DNA from: Arthrobacter sp. SLBN-112
GTDB lineage: Bacteria > Actinomycetota > Actinomycetes > Actinomycetales > Micrococcaceae
Reading direction: 5' to 3'
Assembly: GCF_006715225.1 (NCBI RefSeq)
Contig: NZ_VFMU01000001.1
Location: forward strand, 2,976,001 to 3,040,000
DNA length: 64,000 nt
Positions 55,440-64,000 of this stretch are shown piece after piece. A program made the position numbers and the translations under genes. Position 1 is the first letter of the stretch; each line of letters starts with the position of its first letter. The notes under the pieces are model-generated. The model was not told the origin of the DNA, made no database searches, and was given only the letters and a program-made list of their open reading frames with translations.

Positions 55440-55700
55440 CTAGGATTCGACGAGCGTCAAGATTGATTCCGGGCGGACGCCGTCGAATTTCATCGCATCG
55501 GCTGCAGCTTTGGACTCCATCATTCGCTGGAATTTATCCATGTCCGGGACTTCGACGATGAGTCCTACACGGTTGGTCTTCACCGGATCAATGAACGTTC
55601 GAACGGTGATGCCCGCGGGACCGAAGATTTCTGCGCGTTTTGGTGAGCTTAGCCAGTGCTCAACGTCGTCGACCTCGTGGGTGATTATTAGCGTTGGCAT
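55440..55700 (-). CDS. small conserved-looking alpha/beta hypothetical protein
   Basis: A protein of 86 residues. It starts MPTLIITHEVDDVEHWLSS with a GCAGGGG site before the ATG. The pattern of a strand, helix, two strands (VRTFIDPVKTNRVGLIVEVPDM) and a helix with FQRMMESKAAADAM resembles ferredoxin-like ABM/stress-responsive barrels, which often dimerise. No catalytic residue is visible. It stands alone. Confidence 0.65.
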   Translation of the reverse strand: MPTLIITHEVDDVEHWLSSPKRAEIFGPAGITVRTFIDPVKTNRVGLIVEVPDMDKFQRMMESKAAADAMKFDGVRPESILTLVES

Positions 55701-55913
55701 CGTCGCCCCTGCTTTCTGAAGTTGCGTCAGAAGCCAAACGGGAGAGGGACCGCGTTAGGCATCCTGATCACGCTGAACCTAGCATGGCCTCGATCGCAGG
55801 GCTAGGGACGGAAGATAGGTAGCCGGCGCCCTCCTGTCCTCTGCATGACGCCAAAAGGGGATCCACCGTTTACCGGTAGGGGCACCGAAGCGTCACCCAG
55901 GGTAGCGGACTTC

Positions 55914-55957
55914 TCGTCTCGTATCCCTAGCGTTTTGAGGCGGGAAGGTTATGAGAC
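55914..55957. repeat. palindrome, recombination-site-like (copy 2)
   Basis: The complement starts CGTCTCATAACC and continues gcctcaaaacgctaggga-tacgagac, nearly identical to 43745-43786. The outer arms CGTCTCG and TGAGACG pair. It lies in opposite orientation to the copy near 43.75 kb. Confidence 0.6.
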
Positions 55958-56159
55958 GCCTTCCGGTAGTTGCGAAGGCCAAGAGGGGTTCCGTCGCGTT
56001 TGAGTGGACAGGACACATAATGCGAATGACTTTGCAGACCGCTGCTTTGCTGCCGTCGTGACCAAAACTGATCCCAAGGGTTTGACCCGGCACGGGGACA
56101 GTCATGTAGGAGCCAGCTGGAAGGCAATGCGTGTAGCGGGCAATGCTAGCCCTTGCATA

Positions 56160-57208
56160 GGTTACGAGACGGACGCTACCGCCAGATCTCTAGGGCGAGT
56201 TAGACCCGGGCGGTGAAAAGCTGCCCCAGATTTGGCGCCGTACAACTCTTCATTGTCACGGGTTCTGCGTCGGAGGAGACTTGAGGCCGACGGCATCCCA
56301 TCTCGGGCCGCCCGCCGGGCCACCCGGCTGCGGGGCCCCACAGTATCCTGCAGCGGCTTGGTGGATTGATGAGCTCCATGACACCCCTCGAAAAGGCTAC
56401 TCAGCGGTCGCGCCATCTCTTGCCCTTGCTGCTTATCGCGCTGATTGGGTGTCTCGGCGGGTGCGAATATGAGGCCGACGACGTCTCCCTCCCGTCCGCC
56501 AGTTTTACGACTACGGAGGGGCCCTCCCCCGCACCAACTATGGAGGCTGGCACGGTCGCACCGCTGCCGTGCAGCGGCGACATCGGCCCCGGCACTTGCG
56601 ACATCGACGCCGGCACGTACCCCGTCACCAGCTTCACGGAGCCTTTCGAGATCACCGTCCCAGACGGCTGGCCTGGCGGCGGCGGGGGCCTGGGCAAGTA
56701 CGACCCGGATCACCCGGATGAAGGGGCGGTCTTCGTGGGTTGGTGGCCCGCCGACTACGTGCCGACGGACGCGTGCGCGTGGCAGGACGCGCTCGTCAAG
56801 CTCGATCCGTCGGCTGAGGCCTTCGTCGAGGCGATGACGGCGCAGACCTCAACGGCTAGCACCCCTCCCCTCAACGTCGTGCTGGGCGATTACTCCGGCT
56901 TCGAGTTCGACCACTCCGTCGAGGGCGACGTGGACATCACAGCCTGCGACCGCGGCAAGTTCTGCATCCACTCAGAATTCTCAAACGAATGCTCACGCTG
57001 GTACTCGACTCAGAATGAACGCGAAACCTACCGGGTGGTCGACCTGAACGGCCAGCGCGCTGTGATCTGGGTGGCCCAATACCACCCAGCCATCAATGCG
57101 GGGCTGACGAGAGAGGCTTGGGTGGCCCTTCACCCACCCATCAATCCGGAGCTGACGAGAGAGGCACGCGCCGTCTTCGACTCGATCGTGTTCAAGTCCG
57201 ACGAGTGA
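56160..57208 (+). repeat. right arm of the inverted lipoprotein-gene repeat
   Basis: It matches the complement of 43862-44960 through the leader and gene. This arm has a longer 3' part with a small internal repeat (two LTREA words, from gctgacgagagaggc), absent or lost in the other arm. Confidence 0.75.
56369..57208 (+). CDS. secreted lipoprotein, paralogue of 43919-44689
   Basis: A protein of 279 residues with intact ends. The leader RHLLPLLLIALIGCLGGCEYE has a lipobox. The mature part has PFEITVPDGWPGGGGGLG, DACAWQDALVKL, GDYSGFEFDHSVEGDVDITACDRGKFCIH and CSRWYSTQNERETYRVVDLNGQRAV. At the C-terminus NAGLTREAWVALHPPINPELTREARAVF shows a short internal duplication. A TTG at 56366 would add one residue. 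Unknown family. Cys spacing is kept with the paralogue. Confidence 0.78.
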   Translation: MSSMTPLEKATQRSRHLLPLLLIALIGCLGGCEYEADDVSLPSASFTTTEGPSPAPTMEAGTVAPLPCSGDIGPGTCDIDAGTYPVTSFTEPFEITVPDGWPGGGGGLGKYDPDHPDEGAVFVGWWPADYVPTDACAWQDALVKLDPSAEAFVEAMTAQTSTASTPPLNVVLGDYSGFEFDHSVEGDVDITACDRGKFCIHSEFSNECSRWYSTQNERETYRVVDLNGQRAVIWVAQYHPAINAGLTREAWVALHPPINPELTREARAVFDSIVFKSDE

Positions 57209-57247
57209 ACCAGTTAATGTGCGGCAAGGTGAGCGGAGGGTGTGGAA

Positions 57248-59581
57248 GTGAGCAGCGGGGTGTGGAGTCGTAAATCAGGGCGTCAGCGGGTAGCGGCGCT
57301 CACTGTCAGCCTGGGACTAGTGTTGGGGGTCGGCGGCTGCACCTATGAGGAGCCGGATTGGGAGCGATCGCTTCCAGGTTCGGCCTTTCCGGTGCCTTCG
57401 ACTTCGCAATCTGAATTATCTGTTGCCGGACGCGAAGGCTGGGGCCCGGATGCCTTGTTCTACACGGATGCGGAAGGCCTATATGTCGGGGAAAACAGAT
57501 GGCCACCGGCTCGCGTGGCGTCATTTACAACGACTTCCACCGGTGTGGTCTATGTGGATGCCGAGACGTCGAGGCTTGTTTGGGCAGACTGGGAACACGG
57601 CAGCAGGGAGCTCGGCTGGATGGAGCCCAAGGAAACCCGCGGGCGCCGTCAATGGGGTGAGTTTCGGGATATTCGGGACCTAGTGGGTAACTCCAGCCTT
57701 GATCTGGTCTCTTGGGTCCACAGGGGCGCATACAGCGGGGACATCGTCGTCGTGCGTCCAAGCACCGGGGAGGTGCTCGCCCAGGCACCAATCCCGTCTC
57801 TACCCGCCGAAAAAAGTGTGGTTTACGGATCAATCGATGATGCCGCCGTCTATTACGCAACCTCGCCCGGTGAAGGGGTGATCGGGGATGTGTGGGTTTG
57901 GCGGTGGGCCGCCGGCGCAGCTCCTCAACTGAGCGACCGGCCCGTTGCCGATGTCAGTGGAGACATCTGGGCGGTGGAGAGGGAGTATCGCATCGATTTT
58001 GAGAACGCTGACGGAACCGTCTTGTCATCGGTCCACTCTTCCTATGGAGACCGGACGGCTTTCGGCAGTGGCCTCAGCCCTGGGGGTCGGTTTTGGTACG
58101 CCCCGACCTATGATCTGATCGTCGAGACGGCGACAGGGGCAGCAGTCAAGATCGAACGCGGTTTCCAGCAGCGCTACGGCTGGGCCGGGCCTGAAGAGTT
58201 GACCCTGATTGGCCCAGGTATCTCGGTTTGTTCAGCAATAACGGGAAAATGCGAGGAATCATTCAAGTCCATGAACACGATGGGCTACAGGATCCTGTCG
58301 GTCGGGCCGATCGGCCAGCTATTGACCGCCGGGCATCCCGTGAGGAACATGAGGATTCTGGCAGGTATGGCCGATTCCCCCGCGCAAATGCCGGCAGGCA
58401 CAAAAGGATCTGATGCCATGGTGGGATTACGGCTTCAGGCACCGTTCCTGCGGCTGGTGGCATTCACGGCCGCAGCGGCGATGATCGTTGGTGCTGAAGG
58501 CTGCACACCGGCTCCGAATCCGCCCGAGCAGCCATCTGCATCCCCCAACCCCTACTTGGAACTTGAAATATTCGGCAAGGCGATGATCGAACGCGGCGCA
58601 CCAGCCGTTCTGATCCACGTCAGGAAAGACGGCCAGGAATGGTCCCAGGCGATCGGTGTCCGAAACCTGGAGAGCAAAGAACCCGTGCAACTCTCAGATC
58701 CTGTAGAGATCGCCAGCGTCACGAAGTCCATGGTTGCCGTGACTGTCCTAAAACTTGCTGAGGAAGGCAAAATCAAACTAGATGACCCGGTCGGCAAACA
58801 TTTGGCCGACTTCGATGGCCTCATGCGTCCTCCCGGGCCCATCACCATCCGCCAACTCCTGAACCACACATCAGGGATGCCGGAGTACACCCCGGACGTG
58901 TTCGCATCCAAGCCCCTGAACGAGGTACTTGGCACGAGGCTAAGCCTCACTGAACGGCTTTCCGCGGCTGCAAAAACGCCGTGGACGAACGGCCCTGTCC
59001 CGGAGACCGATTACTCGCACTCGAACTACGTTGCGCTGGGAATGCTGGTGGAAAAGCTTCGGGGGCGACCCATCGGCGACGTCATTAAGACGGATATCAT
59101 CGAGCCACTGGGATTGAAGGGGACGTCCATGACATTGGATGGACCGCCACCCCCGAACATGGCCCACGGTTACCTACTCATAGACGCCAAGCTAGTGGAT
59201 GTTACATACCCCGCGTACCAGATTGGCTCACCGTCGGGCGGTATCGTTTCCACCGTTTCGGACCTCAACACGTTCTACAGGGCACTAATGCAGGGCGAAC
59301 TCCTGAAGCCAGCCACCGTTGACGAGATGAAAGGAGCCGACGCTTCCTTCTACGGATTGGGCCTGTGGCGCTGGAACGACGCCTGCACGAACGGCTTCGC
59401 CTTCGGCCACCCGGGCGACATCCTCGGATACGGCACCGCCTCCATGACCAGCACCGACGGCAACCGCCAAGTGAGTATAGCCATCACCTATCCGCCCGCC
59501 CCGTACGTCGAAGGCGGAGAAAACCGGTTGGACGCGGAAATCGTGGATATCGCGCAAATGACCCTCCGCGACATGTGCTGA
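57248..59581 (+). CDS. fused ORF: unknown lipoprotein joined to beta-lactamase-like lipoprotein
   Basis: An open frame of 777 residues. The GTG at 57248 has GGAGG 8 bases before it. The first leader (AALTVSLGLVLGVGGCTYEE) has a lipobox. The first part, to about residue 390, is beta-rich (propeller-like words such as GVVYVDAETSRLVWADWEHGS, VSGDIWAVE) and not recognised. Then comes a second complete signal peptide and lipobox (LVAFTAAAAMIVGAEGC) and a serine-hydrolase domain. A protein would not normally hold an export signal in its middle. Most likely two genes are joined because the stop of the first was lost or displaced. The second has its own start at 58418. Confidence 0.7.
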   Translation: MSSGVWSRKSGRQRVAALTVSLGLVLGVGGCTYEEPDWERSLPGSAFPVPSTSQSELSVAGREGWGPDALFYTDAEGLYVGENRWPPARVASFTTTSTGVVYVDAETSRLVWADWEHGSRELGWMEPKETRGRRQWGEFRDIRDLVGNSSLDLVSWVHRGAYSGDIVVVRPSTGEVLAQAPIPSLPAEKSVVYGSIDDAAVYYATSPGEGVIGDVWVWRWAAGAAPQLSDRPVADVSGDIWAVEREYRIDFENADGTVLSSVHSSYGDRTAFGSGLSPGGRFWYAPTYDLIVETATGAAVKIERGFQQRYGWAGPEELTLIGPGISVCSAITGKCEESFKSMNTMGYRILSVGPIGQLLTAGHPVRNMRILAGMADSPAQMPAGTKGSDAMVGLRLQAPFLRLVAFTAAAAMIVGAEGCTPAPNPPEQPSASPNPYLELEIFGKAMIERGAPAVLIHVRKDGQEWSQAIGVRNLESKEPVQLSDPVEIASVTKSMVAVTVLKLAEEGKIKLDDPVGKHLADFDGLMRPPGPITIRQLLNHTSGMPEYTPDVFASKPLNEVLGTRLSLTERLSAAAKTPWTNGPVPETDYSHSNYVALGMLVEKLRGRPIGDVIKTDIIEPLGLKGTSMTLDGPPPPNMAHGYLLIDAKLVDVTYPAYQIGSPSGGIVSTVSDLNTFYRALMQGELLKPATVDEMKGADASFYGLGLWRWNDACTNGFAFGHPGDILGYGTASMTSTDGNRQVSIAITYPPAPYVEGGENRLDAEIVDIAQMTLRDMC
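58418..59581 (+). CDS. class-C beta-lactamase-like serine hydrolase lipoprotein
   Basis: A protein of 387 residues with its own ATG, leader and lipobox (VGAEGC), and an AAAGGA site about 9 bases upstream. The catalytic SxxK is in IASVTKSMVAVTVLKLAEEGK. The region YSHSNYVALGMLVEKL holds the Tyr-Ser-Asn-like second motif, and FAFGHPGDILGYG the third (HxG in place of KTG). These are usual for esterase or D-alanyl peptidase members of the family; beta-lactam hydrolysis is uncertain. It may be translated independently of the upstream part. Confidence 0.82.
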   Translation: MVGLRLQAPFLRLVAFTAAAAMIVGAEGCTPAPNPPEQPSASPNPYLELEIFGKAMIERGAPAVLIHVRKDGQEWSQAIGVRNLESKEPVQLSDPVEIASVTKSMVAVTVLKLAEEGKIKLDDPVGKHLADFDGLMRPPGPITIRQLLNHTSGMPEYTPDVFASKPLNEVLGTRLSLTERLSAAAKTPWTNGPVPETDYSHSNYVALGMLVEKLRGRPIGDVIKTDIIEPLGLKGTSMTLDGPPPPNMAHGYLLIDAKLVDVTYPAYQIGSPSGGIVSTVSDLNTFYRALMQGELLKPATVDEMKGADASFYGLGLWRWNDACTNGFAFGHPGDILGYGTASMTSTDGNRQVSIAITYPPAPYVEGGENRLDAEIVDIAQMTLRDMC

Positions 59582-60108
59582 TCCGCTGGTCGGAGGGCAC
59601 TTACAGGACAACAGGACCAGGGTCTCGACCGATTCGTGCTCAACGTCGACCATGGTCGACGGAAAGAACTGCACGTTAAGGTTCCTCAAACTGACATCCG
59701 CCCCCCAAGTCAGAAACGATCCTTGAATCCAATTGACCAAGAGAAGATCGCCGGATCCACGCGCGCTGTGGCCTGATGCTCGTTCTGAACCAAACAGGTC
59801 CGAAAACGACCGATATCTTTAGTCCCTCTTCGTCGGTGCCTCGATGCGCGGCACATCCGATGTGGAAAGTGTCCACGACACATCTCTCACAGGCCCGCGT
59901 GTCCGAGGAGCAAACTGAAAATCGTGACACGTCCGATGCTTGATTGCTGAACGGCTGCAGCCTCAGCGTCGTTTTTTGAAGTCGTTTGCAGTGGCAATTG
60001 CGGTCTCTCCGCCAGTAAACGGTTCCTTTGCGGCTGGAAGCGTCTAATGGCCCGACTGCTCCACTATTCCCAGGTATTCGGTGACGCGACGGCCGCACAA
60101 CATCCTGA
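59582..60108. other. 527-base gap
   Basis: No supported gene. It contains a partial match to the repeat palindrome (gtggaaagtgtccac near 59859-59873), which may be chance. It is downstream of two convergent genes, so terminators are expected, but I see no clear hairpin. Confidence 0.4.
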
Positions 60109-60747
60109 TCAGTTCGGGTCGTCGGATCCAGTGGGGGACGTGGAGGTGAGGAACAAGCCGGTTTGGTGGAACTGGCGGGCCGTAAGACTTGAGAGCACAA
60201 CCATGGCCAGCAGCAGCACGATCATCATGACGTCTAGGAAGGAGTGGATGCCTCGAGACAGGGATTGCCCGGCGAAGTAAATCAAGAGACCGGGCGACCA
60301 GAGCAATTGCTTGGCCAGACCCACCCGGATCTGAACTGCCGCACCTCTGAGGACCGATATGTGGTTGATGTCGATCGGCTCTTTGCCCAGAACCTGGCGT
60401 CGGACGTGCTTCACTTCCTCTGCCGTCAAGCCCAACGTGACTCCGATTGGGTGGTCCCGGACCATGGGGGACACCTTCTTGCTTCCATAGACCCAGCCAA
60501 CAACAAGAACGCCGAGGCCTCCCAGTAGCGAGCCTAGATACAACCCGGACCGAAGGAAACCCTCGGCGACGTCCGGCCAAAGGGAGGCCAGGGCGAATCC
60601 GACGACAAGTCCAGCCAAAACCGTCAATGGGAAATGCACCAAAAAGTACCGGCGGACCGCTCCACCTATCCCAAGGTCAGTCAAGCCCTCCGCCCTCGAC
60701 GCTGCTTTAGTCCAGCGTGACTCCGCCCCCGCATCCGCTTCTTGCAT
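60109..60747 (-). CDS. membrane protein of unknown function
   Basis: A protein of 212 residues. The ATG at 60747 follows GGGGGA. There are at least four likely helices in two pairs (YFLVHFPLTVLAGLVVGFALASL, GLYLGSLLGGLGVLVVGWVYG, then LLWSPGLLIYFAGQSL and FLDVMMIVLLLAMVVLSSL). Between the pairs is a soluble loop (VTLGLTAEEVKHVRRQVLGKEPID). No recognisable family. It lies just beyond the tnpABC module and may have been captured by it. Confidence 0.62.
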   Translation of the reverse strand: MQEADAGAESRWTKAASRAEGLTDLGIGGAVRRYFLVHFPLTVLAGLVVGFALASLWPDVAEGFLRSGLYLGSLLGGLGVLVVGWVYGSKKVSPMVRDHPIGVTLGLTAEEVKHVRRQVLGKEPIDINHISVLRGAAVQIRVGLAKQLLWSPGLLIYFAGQSLSRGIHSFLDVMMIVLLLAMVVLSSLTARQFHQTGLFLTSTSPTGSDDPN

Positions 60748-60831
60748 TTTGAGTCCCCCGCTCACTTTTGTCTCTGATGCAGAAAATACACGTCCAGCAG
60801 AACCAGGTACAGCGTTCGACACCGGGTTCCC

Positions 60832-61218
60832 TTAGGGTCCGCTGGTGTTCCGACTCCGCGAGTGTCCCAGTGCAAGCGCCAACTGGTGTCTGAGGTGCTC
60901 GATTTCTGTGGAGAGCTCGCGGTTCCGTTCCAGCGATGCGCTGAGTCGGGCGCGCAGGGAGTCCGTGCTGGCACTGCTTCGGCGTGCGCGCGGTTGTTGT
61001 GGGCGGTCATCAGCGCGTAGACCGATAATGACGGCGCGGAGGTCGGGCTGGGTGTAGAGCCAGGAGCGGGATACGCCGGCGGCGGCGGCGACGGCTTCGA
61101 AGGTGACGGGGCCGCCCTGGTTTTGGAAATCGCGGAGTGCGGCGACGGCTTTGGAACGGGTGAGTTCGTGCCGACGCTCCGCCGCCAGCCGGATGTGGCG
61201 GCTGTTATCTGCCCGCAC
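60832..61218 (-). CDS. tnpC: TnpC-like accessory protein of a Tn554-type module (DUF6262-like)
   Basis: A protein of 128 residues. It has an HTH-like start (RHIRLAAERRHELTRSKAVAALRDF), a segment PVTFEAVAAAAGVSRSWLYTQPDLR and a coiled end (LRARLSASLERNRELSTEIEHLRHQLALALG). This is the usual third gene after two tyrosine recombinases in Tn554-like elements. It assists recombination or orientation choice. It overlaps the preceding gene's stop by 14 bases and is intact. Confidence 0.85.
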   Translation of the reverse strand: MRADNSRHIRLAAERRHELTRSKAVAALRDFQNQGGPVTFEAVAAAAGVSRSWLYTQPDLRAVIIGLRADDRPQQPRARRSSASTDSLRARLSASLERNRELSTEIEHLRHQLALALGHSRSRNTSGP

Positions 61219-62717
61219 GGTTGTCCTCCTCGAGTAAGTGGCTGGGGCCTTCTCGCGTTCCGTTGTCGAGTGTTTGGATGATCCGGTCCAGGTTGCCGAG
61301 GACTCGTGTGTTCATTTCGGCCAGGCGCTGTTGCCCGCGGGCTTCGGCTGCGGAAATGATTTGAACGACCTGGGTGCGGTGTTCGCGGTGTTGCGGGAGG
61401 AAGTCGGCGGTGGTGATGAACATGGGACAGGTGAGGCAAGCGTTGGCGTGTGGGCAGGTCTTCTGCACCGGCAGCCCGCAGTAGCCGTTGGGGAGTGCCT
61501 GGGTTGTCCTGCCCAGTCGCTGTTTGGACCAGGCGGCCTCGGCCAGGGGGCCGTCGGGATCAAGCTCGACGACACTGCCCGATGCGTTGACTTTCCGTGC
61601 GGCTTCCCAGTGCCGCCGGATGGTGGTGTCGCTGAGTCTGGCGTAGTGGGCGGTCATCTGGTGTGAGTCGTGGTCCAGGATCCGGCGCACTATCTCCTGC
61701 GGGACATCGAGGTTGATCAGTCTGGTGCCCAAGGTGTGACGGAAACGGTGCGGGCTGACCACGGCAGGGTTGCCGCTTTCATCGGTGATGTTGCAGTCCC
61801 TGACCCATCGCCGAAGAGCGTTAGTGTATGAGCTTGCGCTGATGTGTCCGGCGCCGTAAACGTCCACCCGGTCATGGGCGAAAAGCGGGTTTGTCCCGGA
61901 ATTGCCCGTGCCGTTGACGTAGCTGATCTGCTCCGCGATGGCCCGTTCGAGTTCTTCATCGATGGGGACGAGGGCCTCGCGTTTCATCTTGTGGTTCAGA
62001 TAGCGCAGGTACGGGGCGCCGTCCTTGTCGCGCGCGATGCAGTCCTGGGTCAAGGCCACCGTGTCACTGATCCGCAGCCCGCACCGGATCAGAATCAGAG
62101 TGATCAGTCGGTGATCCGGACTGGCCATTTTGGCAAGATTTTCCGGGTTTTCCAGCTGGGCCATGACGTATTCGCTCAGCGCCCGGGGTTGCCGGACCGT
62201 CTCTTTGGGATAGTCCTCGGTGTAGATCTGGGCCGTACTGGGCAGATCGGTCACCCATCCGTGACGGCGCATGGTGAGGAGAAACGTGTTGAACTGGCCG
62301 ATCCGCATCCGGCGCGTCGTCGTCCCGGCCGTATGGGTGTGCAGGTATGCCAGGAACCCTTCGATCACCTCCCGGTCTATATCGGCGGTGCCGGTGACCG
62401 GGATCCTCGTTGAATCCAGAAAGGCATTGAAGCTTTCCACGGCTTTGGTTCCCAGCACCGCGGATTCCACTGTTAGTCCGGTCGTCAGCCGCCAGCGGGC
62501 CCATCGTTTGGGCCAGCTGCTTCAACCAGGGCCGGGTGATGTTTTCGAAGTGGACCGTGACCTGGCTACGGGCGTTGATACCGAGGTCTCTCGCATGCCA
62601 GACGTCCTTGGGAAACTCGGTCTCCCAAGGCGCGGCATCCAGGTAAGCCTTCCCCCGGGGGCCCGTCCGGACCGGCAGTAGGTCGTTTCGTGCGGGCACG
62701 GGATGCAGGGTCGTCAT
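61205..62717 (-). pseudogene. tnpB: frameshifted tyrosine recombinase TnpB
   Basis: The first 80 or so codons from 62717 (MTTLHPVPARNDLLPVRTG, ITRPWLKQLAQ) are in one frame. Near 62510 a single-base change moves the gene to the frame that carries the rest. There the catalytic residues are present: Arg in IRCGLRISDTVAL, HRFRHTLGTRL, and Tyr in DSHQMTAHYARL. A Cys-rich end (QKTCPHANACLTCPMF) is typical for this family. Intact it would have about 503 residues. The start overlaps the tnpA stop. Confidence 0.85.
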
Positions 62718-63813
62718 AACGTCACCTTATTGGAGGCGAACCAGCCCGCATCGGCCAGCGCGCGGCGGGCGTCATGGCTGGAGATATGGGCGTAGGTGTT
62801 GACCGTCGTCGTCAGGCTCGCATGGCCCAGCAGCTTAGAGACCACTTCGATCGGGACGTTCTCCCGGAGCATCCGAGTGGCATAGGTGTGCCGGAACCAG
62901 TGCGGATCAAAGGCGATGCCCGTCTGCCGCCGGAGCCGCCGCACCCGTGGACGGCGGCATATGTCATTGCCTGCCCGTAGGGCCGGCCCCACAGGTTGAC
63001 GAAGACGTAGTCGGAATCCAGGTCACCGTATTCGACGTCGAGGTAGTCGGCATACAGCCGGATCAGTTCGGCGGTGACGGGGACGGTTCGCGAATGGGGC
63101 GACTTTGCGCGCGCACCGTTGGTGTTGTTGCGCCGGCAGACAGTGACTTCCCGTTCGGCTACGGCGATGTCCTCATGTCGGAGCCCCAAAGCCTCACCGA
63201 TCCGGATACCGGCGTCATGGAGCAGCGCGAACAGCAACCGGTCCCGGAGATGCTCACACGAATCCAGAATGCTTTGGACCTCGTCGTGGGCCAGCAGGCG
63301 GGGAATCCTTGCCGTCACGGGAAGCTTCACCACCCGGCGCTGTTTCGCGGCACCCTTGCTCATGTGGTGCAGGAAGGGTTTCCAGCCACCCTGGCGGGCG
63401 GACGGATCCCAGCACGTGATCAACTCGCCGAGGTCAAGGCCATGGCGGGCGGCATGCTGATAGAAGATCGATACGGTGGAAAGCTTGCGGTTCACCGTCG
63501 CCTCACCGCAATGGTGCCCGATCGTGGGAAGCGCCGAGAAGACCTGGCCACGCATGTCCGGCGGACGTCGCAGCCACCGGATGAACGCCCCCACGTCTTC
63601 CAGCTTCACCGACTGCCAGTCGAGCCCGTATTCGTCCAGGAAAACGAACCAGTCCTTCAAATCGTGGGCGTGGGCCTTGATCGTGTTCGGTGACCGCTCC
63701 GTCTCGGCCAAATACCGGAGGTAACGCTCCACCGGTTCTACAACACCGGCCACGCCGACCACTGTGTACGACACCGCATTGCTTGCCGGATCCAACACCT
63801 TCGATACCCGCAT
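62714..63813 (-). pseudogene. tnpA: frameshifted tyrosine recombinase TnpA
   Basis: From ATG 63813 (MRVSKVLDPASN) the frame covers the core-binding part (RYLAETERSPNTIKAHAHDLKDWFVFL) and the first catalytic Arg (DAGIRIGEALGL). Near 62945 a one-base change breaks it. The rest, with HWFRHTYATRML and the catalytic Tyr in LTTTVNTYAHI, lies in another frame and ends at 62714. Intact it would be about 366 residues, normal for Tn554 TnpA. Both integrases have single-base errors, so the module is decayed here unless these are assembly errors. Confidence 0.85.
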
Positions 63814-64000
63814 CGCCGCTCCTGTCAGCTGCCTCGTGGACGGACAAGACGCTAACCCATCCACAACGAAGCAACCAGAGCTCCAAACCCACGTGAAATA
63901 CATGACGGACGGCCCGCAGACGACTAAAGATATCGGTGGTTTTTGACTCCCTCAAAAGGCCCCTAACGACATGCAGAGGTATGTTGAGTCAATGTCAGCC

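Overview
The window is high-GC DNA with frequent GTG starts, strong AGGAG-type ribosome sites and protein families typical of soil Actinobacteria. The mobile-element set (IS1249-like, IS21 and a Tn554-type tnpA/B/C module) and the layout of the injection-system genes suggest a Micrococcaceae member such as Arthrobacter or Pseudarthrobacter. No rRNA or marker gene confirms the genus.

The core is an extracellular contractile injection system (eCIS), a phage-tail-like nanosyringe, at about 7.0-34.6 kb. A minus-strand pair encodes a PAAR spike tip and a membrane-anchored Ig-like/coiled-coil protein. It faces an atypical LuxR-type regulator on the plus strand. After the regulator come a giant secreted beta-propeller/CARDB-like protein, the Pvc16-like DUF4255 protein, the AAA+ ATPase, a DUF4157 protein and a 1374-residue effector whose C-terminus has deaminase-like zinc motifs (HAE, CPNC). 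The structural genes follow: sheath, tube, tail-assembly protein, DUF6760, a 938-residue disordered protein, second tube protein, LysM protein, VgrG-like spike, gp25, baseplate J, baseplate I and a zinc-ribbon/membrane/discoidin-like protein. A large minus-strand AAA/BTAD regulator closes the cluster. Upstream at 2.3-6.8 kb are a lipoprotein, a PASTA protein and a secreted M23-type peptidase with a long proline repeat tail. They could act on the cell wall that the particle must cross.

The remainder (about 37.7-64 kb and 0-1.6 kb) is accessory DNA. It holds an intact-ended IS21 element with a target duplication but a decayed istA; a KdpD fragment beside an APC-type permease; two paralogous lipoprotein genes in inverted orientation about 11 kb apart; a pair of related small membrane proteins; a regulator/MFS/cupin/aldo-keto reductase/flavodoxin/CMD redox-type cluster; a serine resolvase with a res-like site and a broken transposase; a Doc-type toxin-antitoxin pair; an ORF that fuses two lipoproteins, the second a class-C beta-lactamase-like hydrolase; and a Tn554-type tnpABC module with frameshifts in tnpA and tnpB.

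A previously unnamed interspersed repeat occurs at 1.34-1.64, 38.09-38.64 (continuing past the IS at 40.85-40.95) and 54.19-54.85 kb, with a diverged fragment at 3.49-3.57 kb. It carries 19-bp perfect palindromes, and several copies hold what looks like the 3' end of a tRNA-Leu gene. Two copies bracket the eCIS region, which suggests recombination boundaries.
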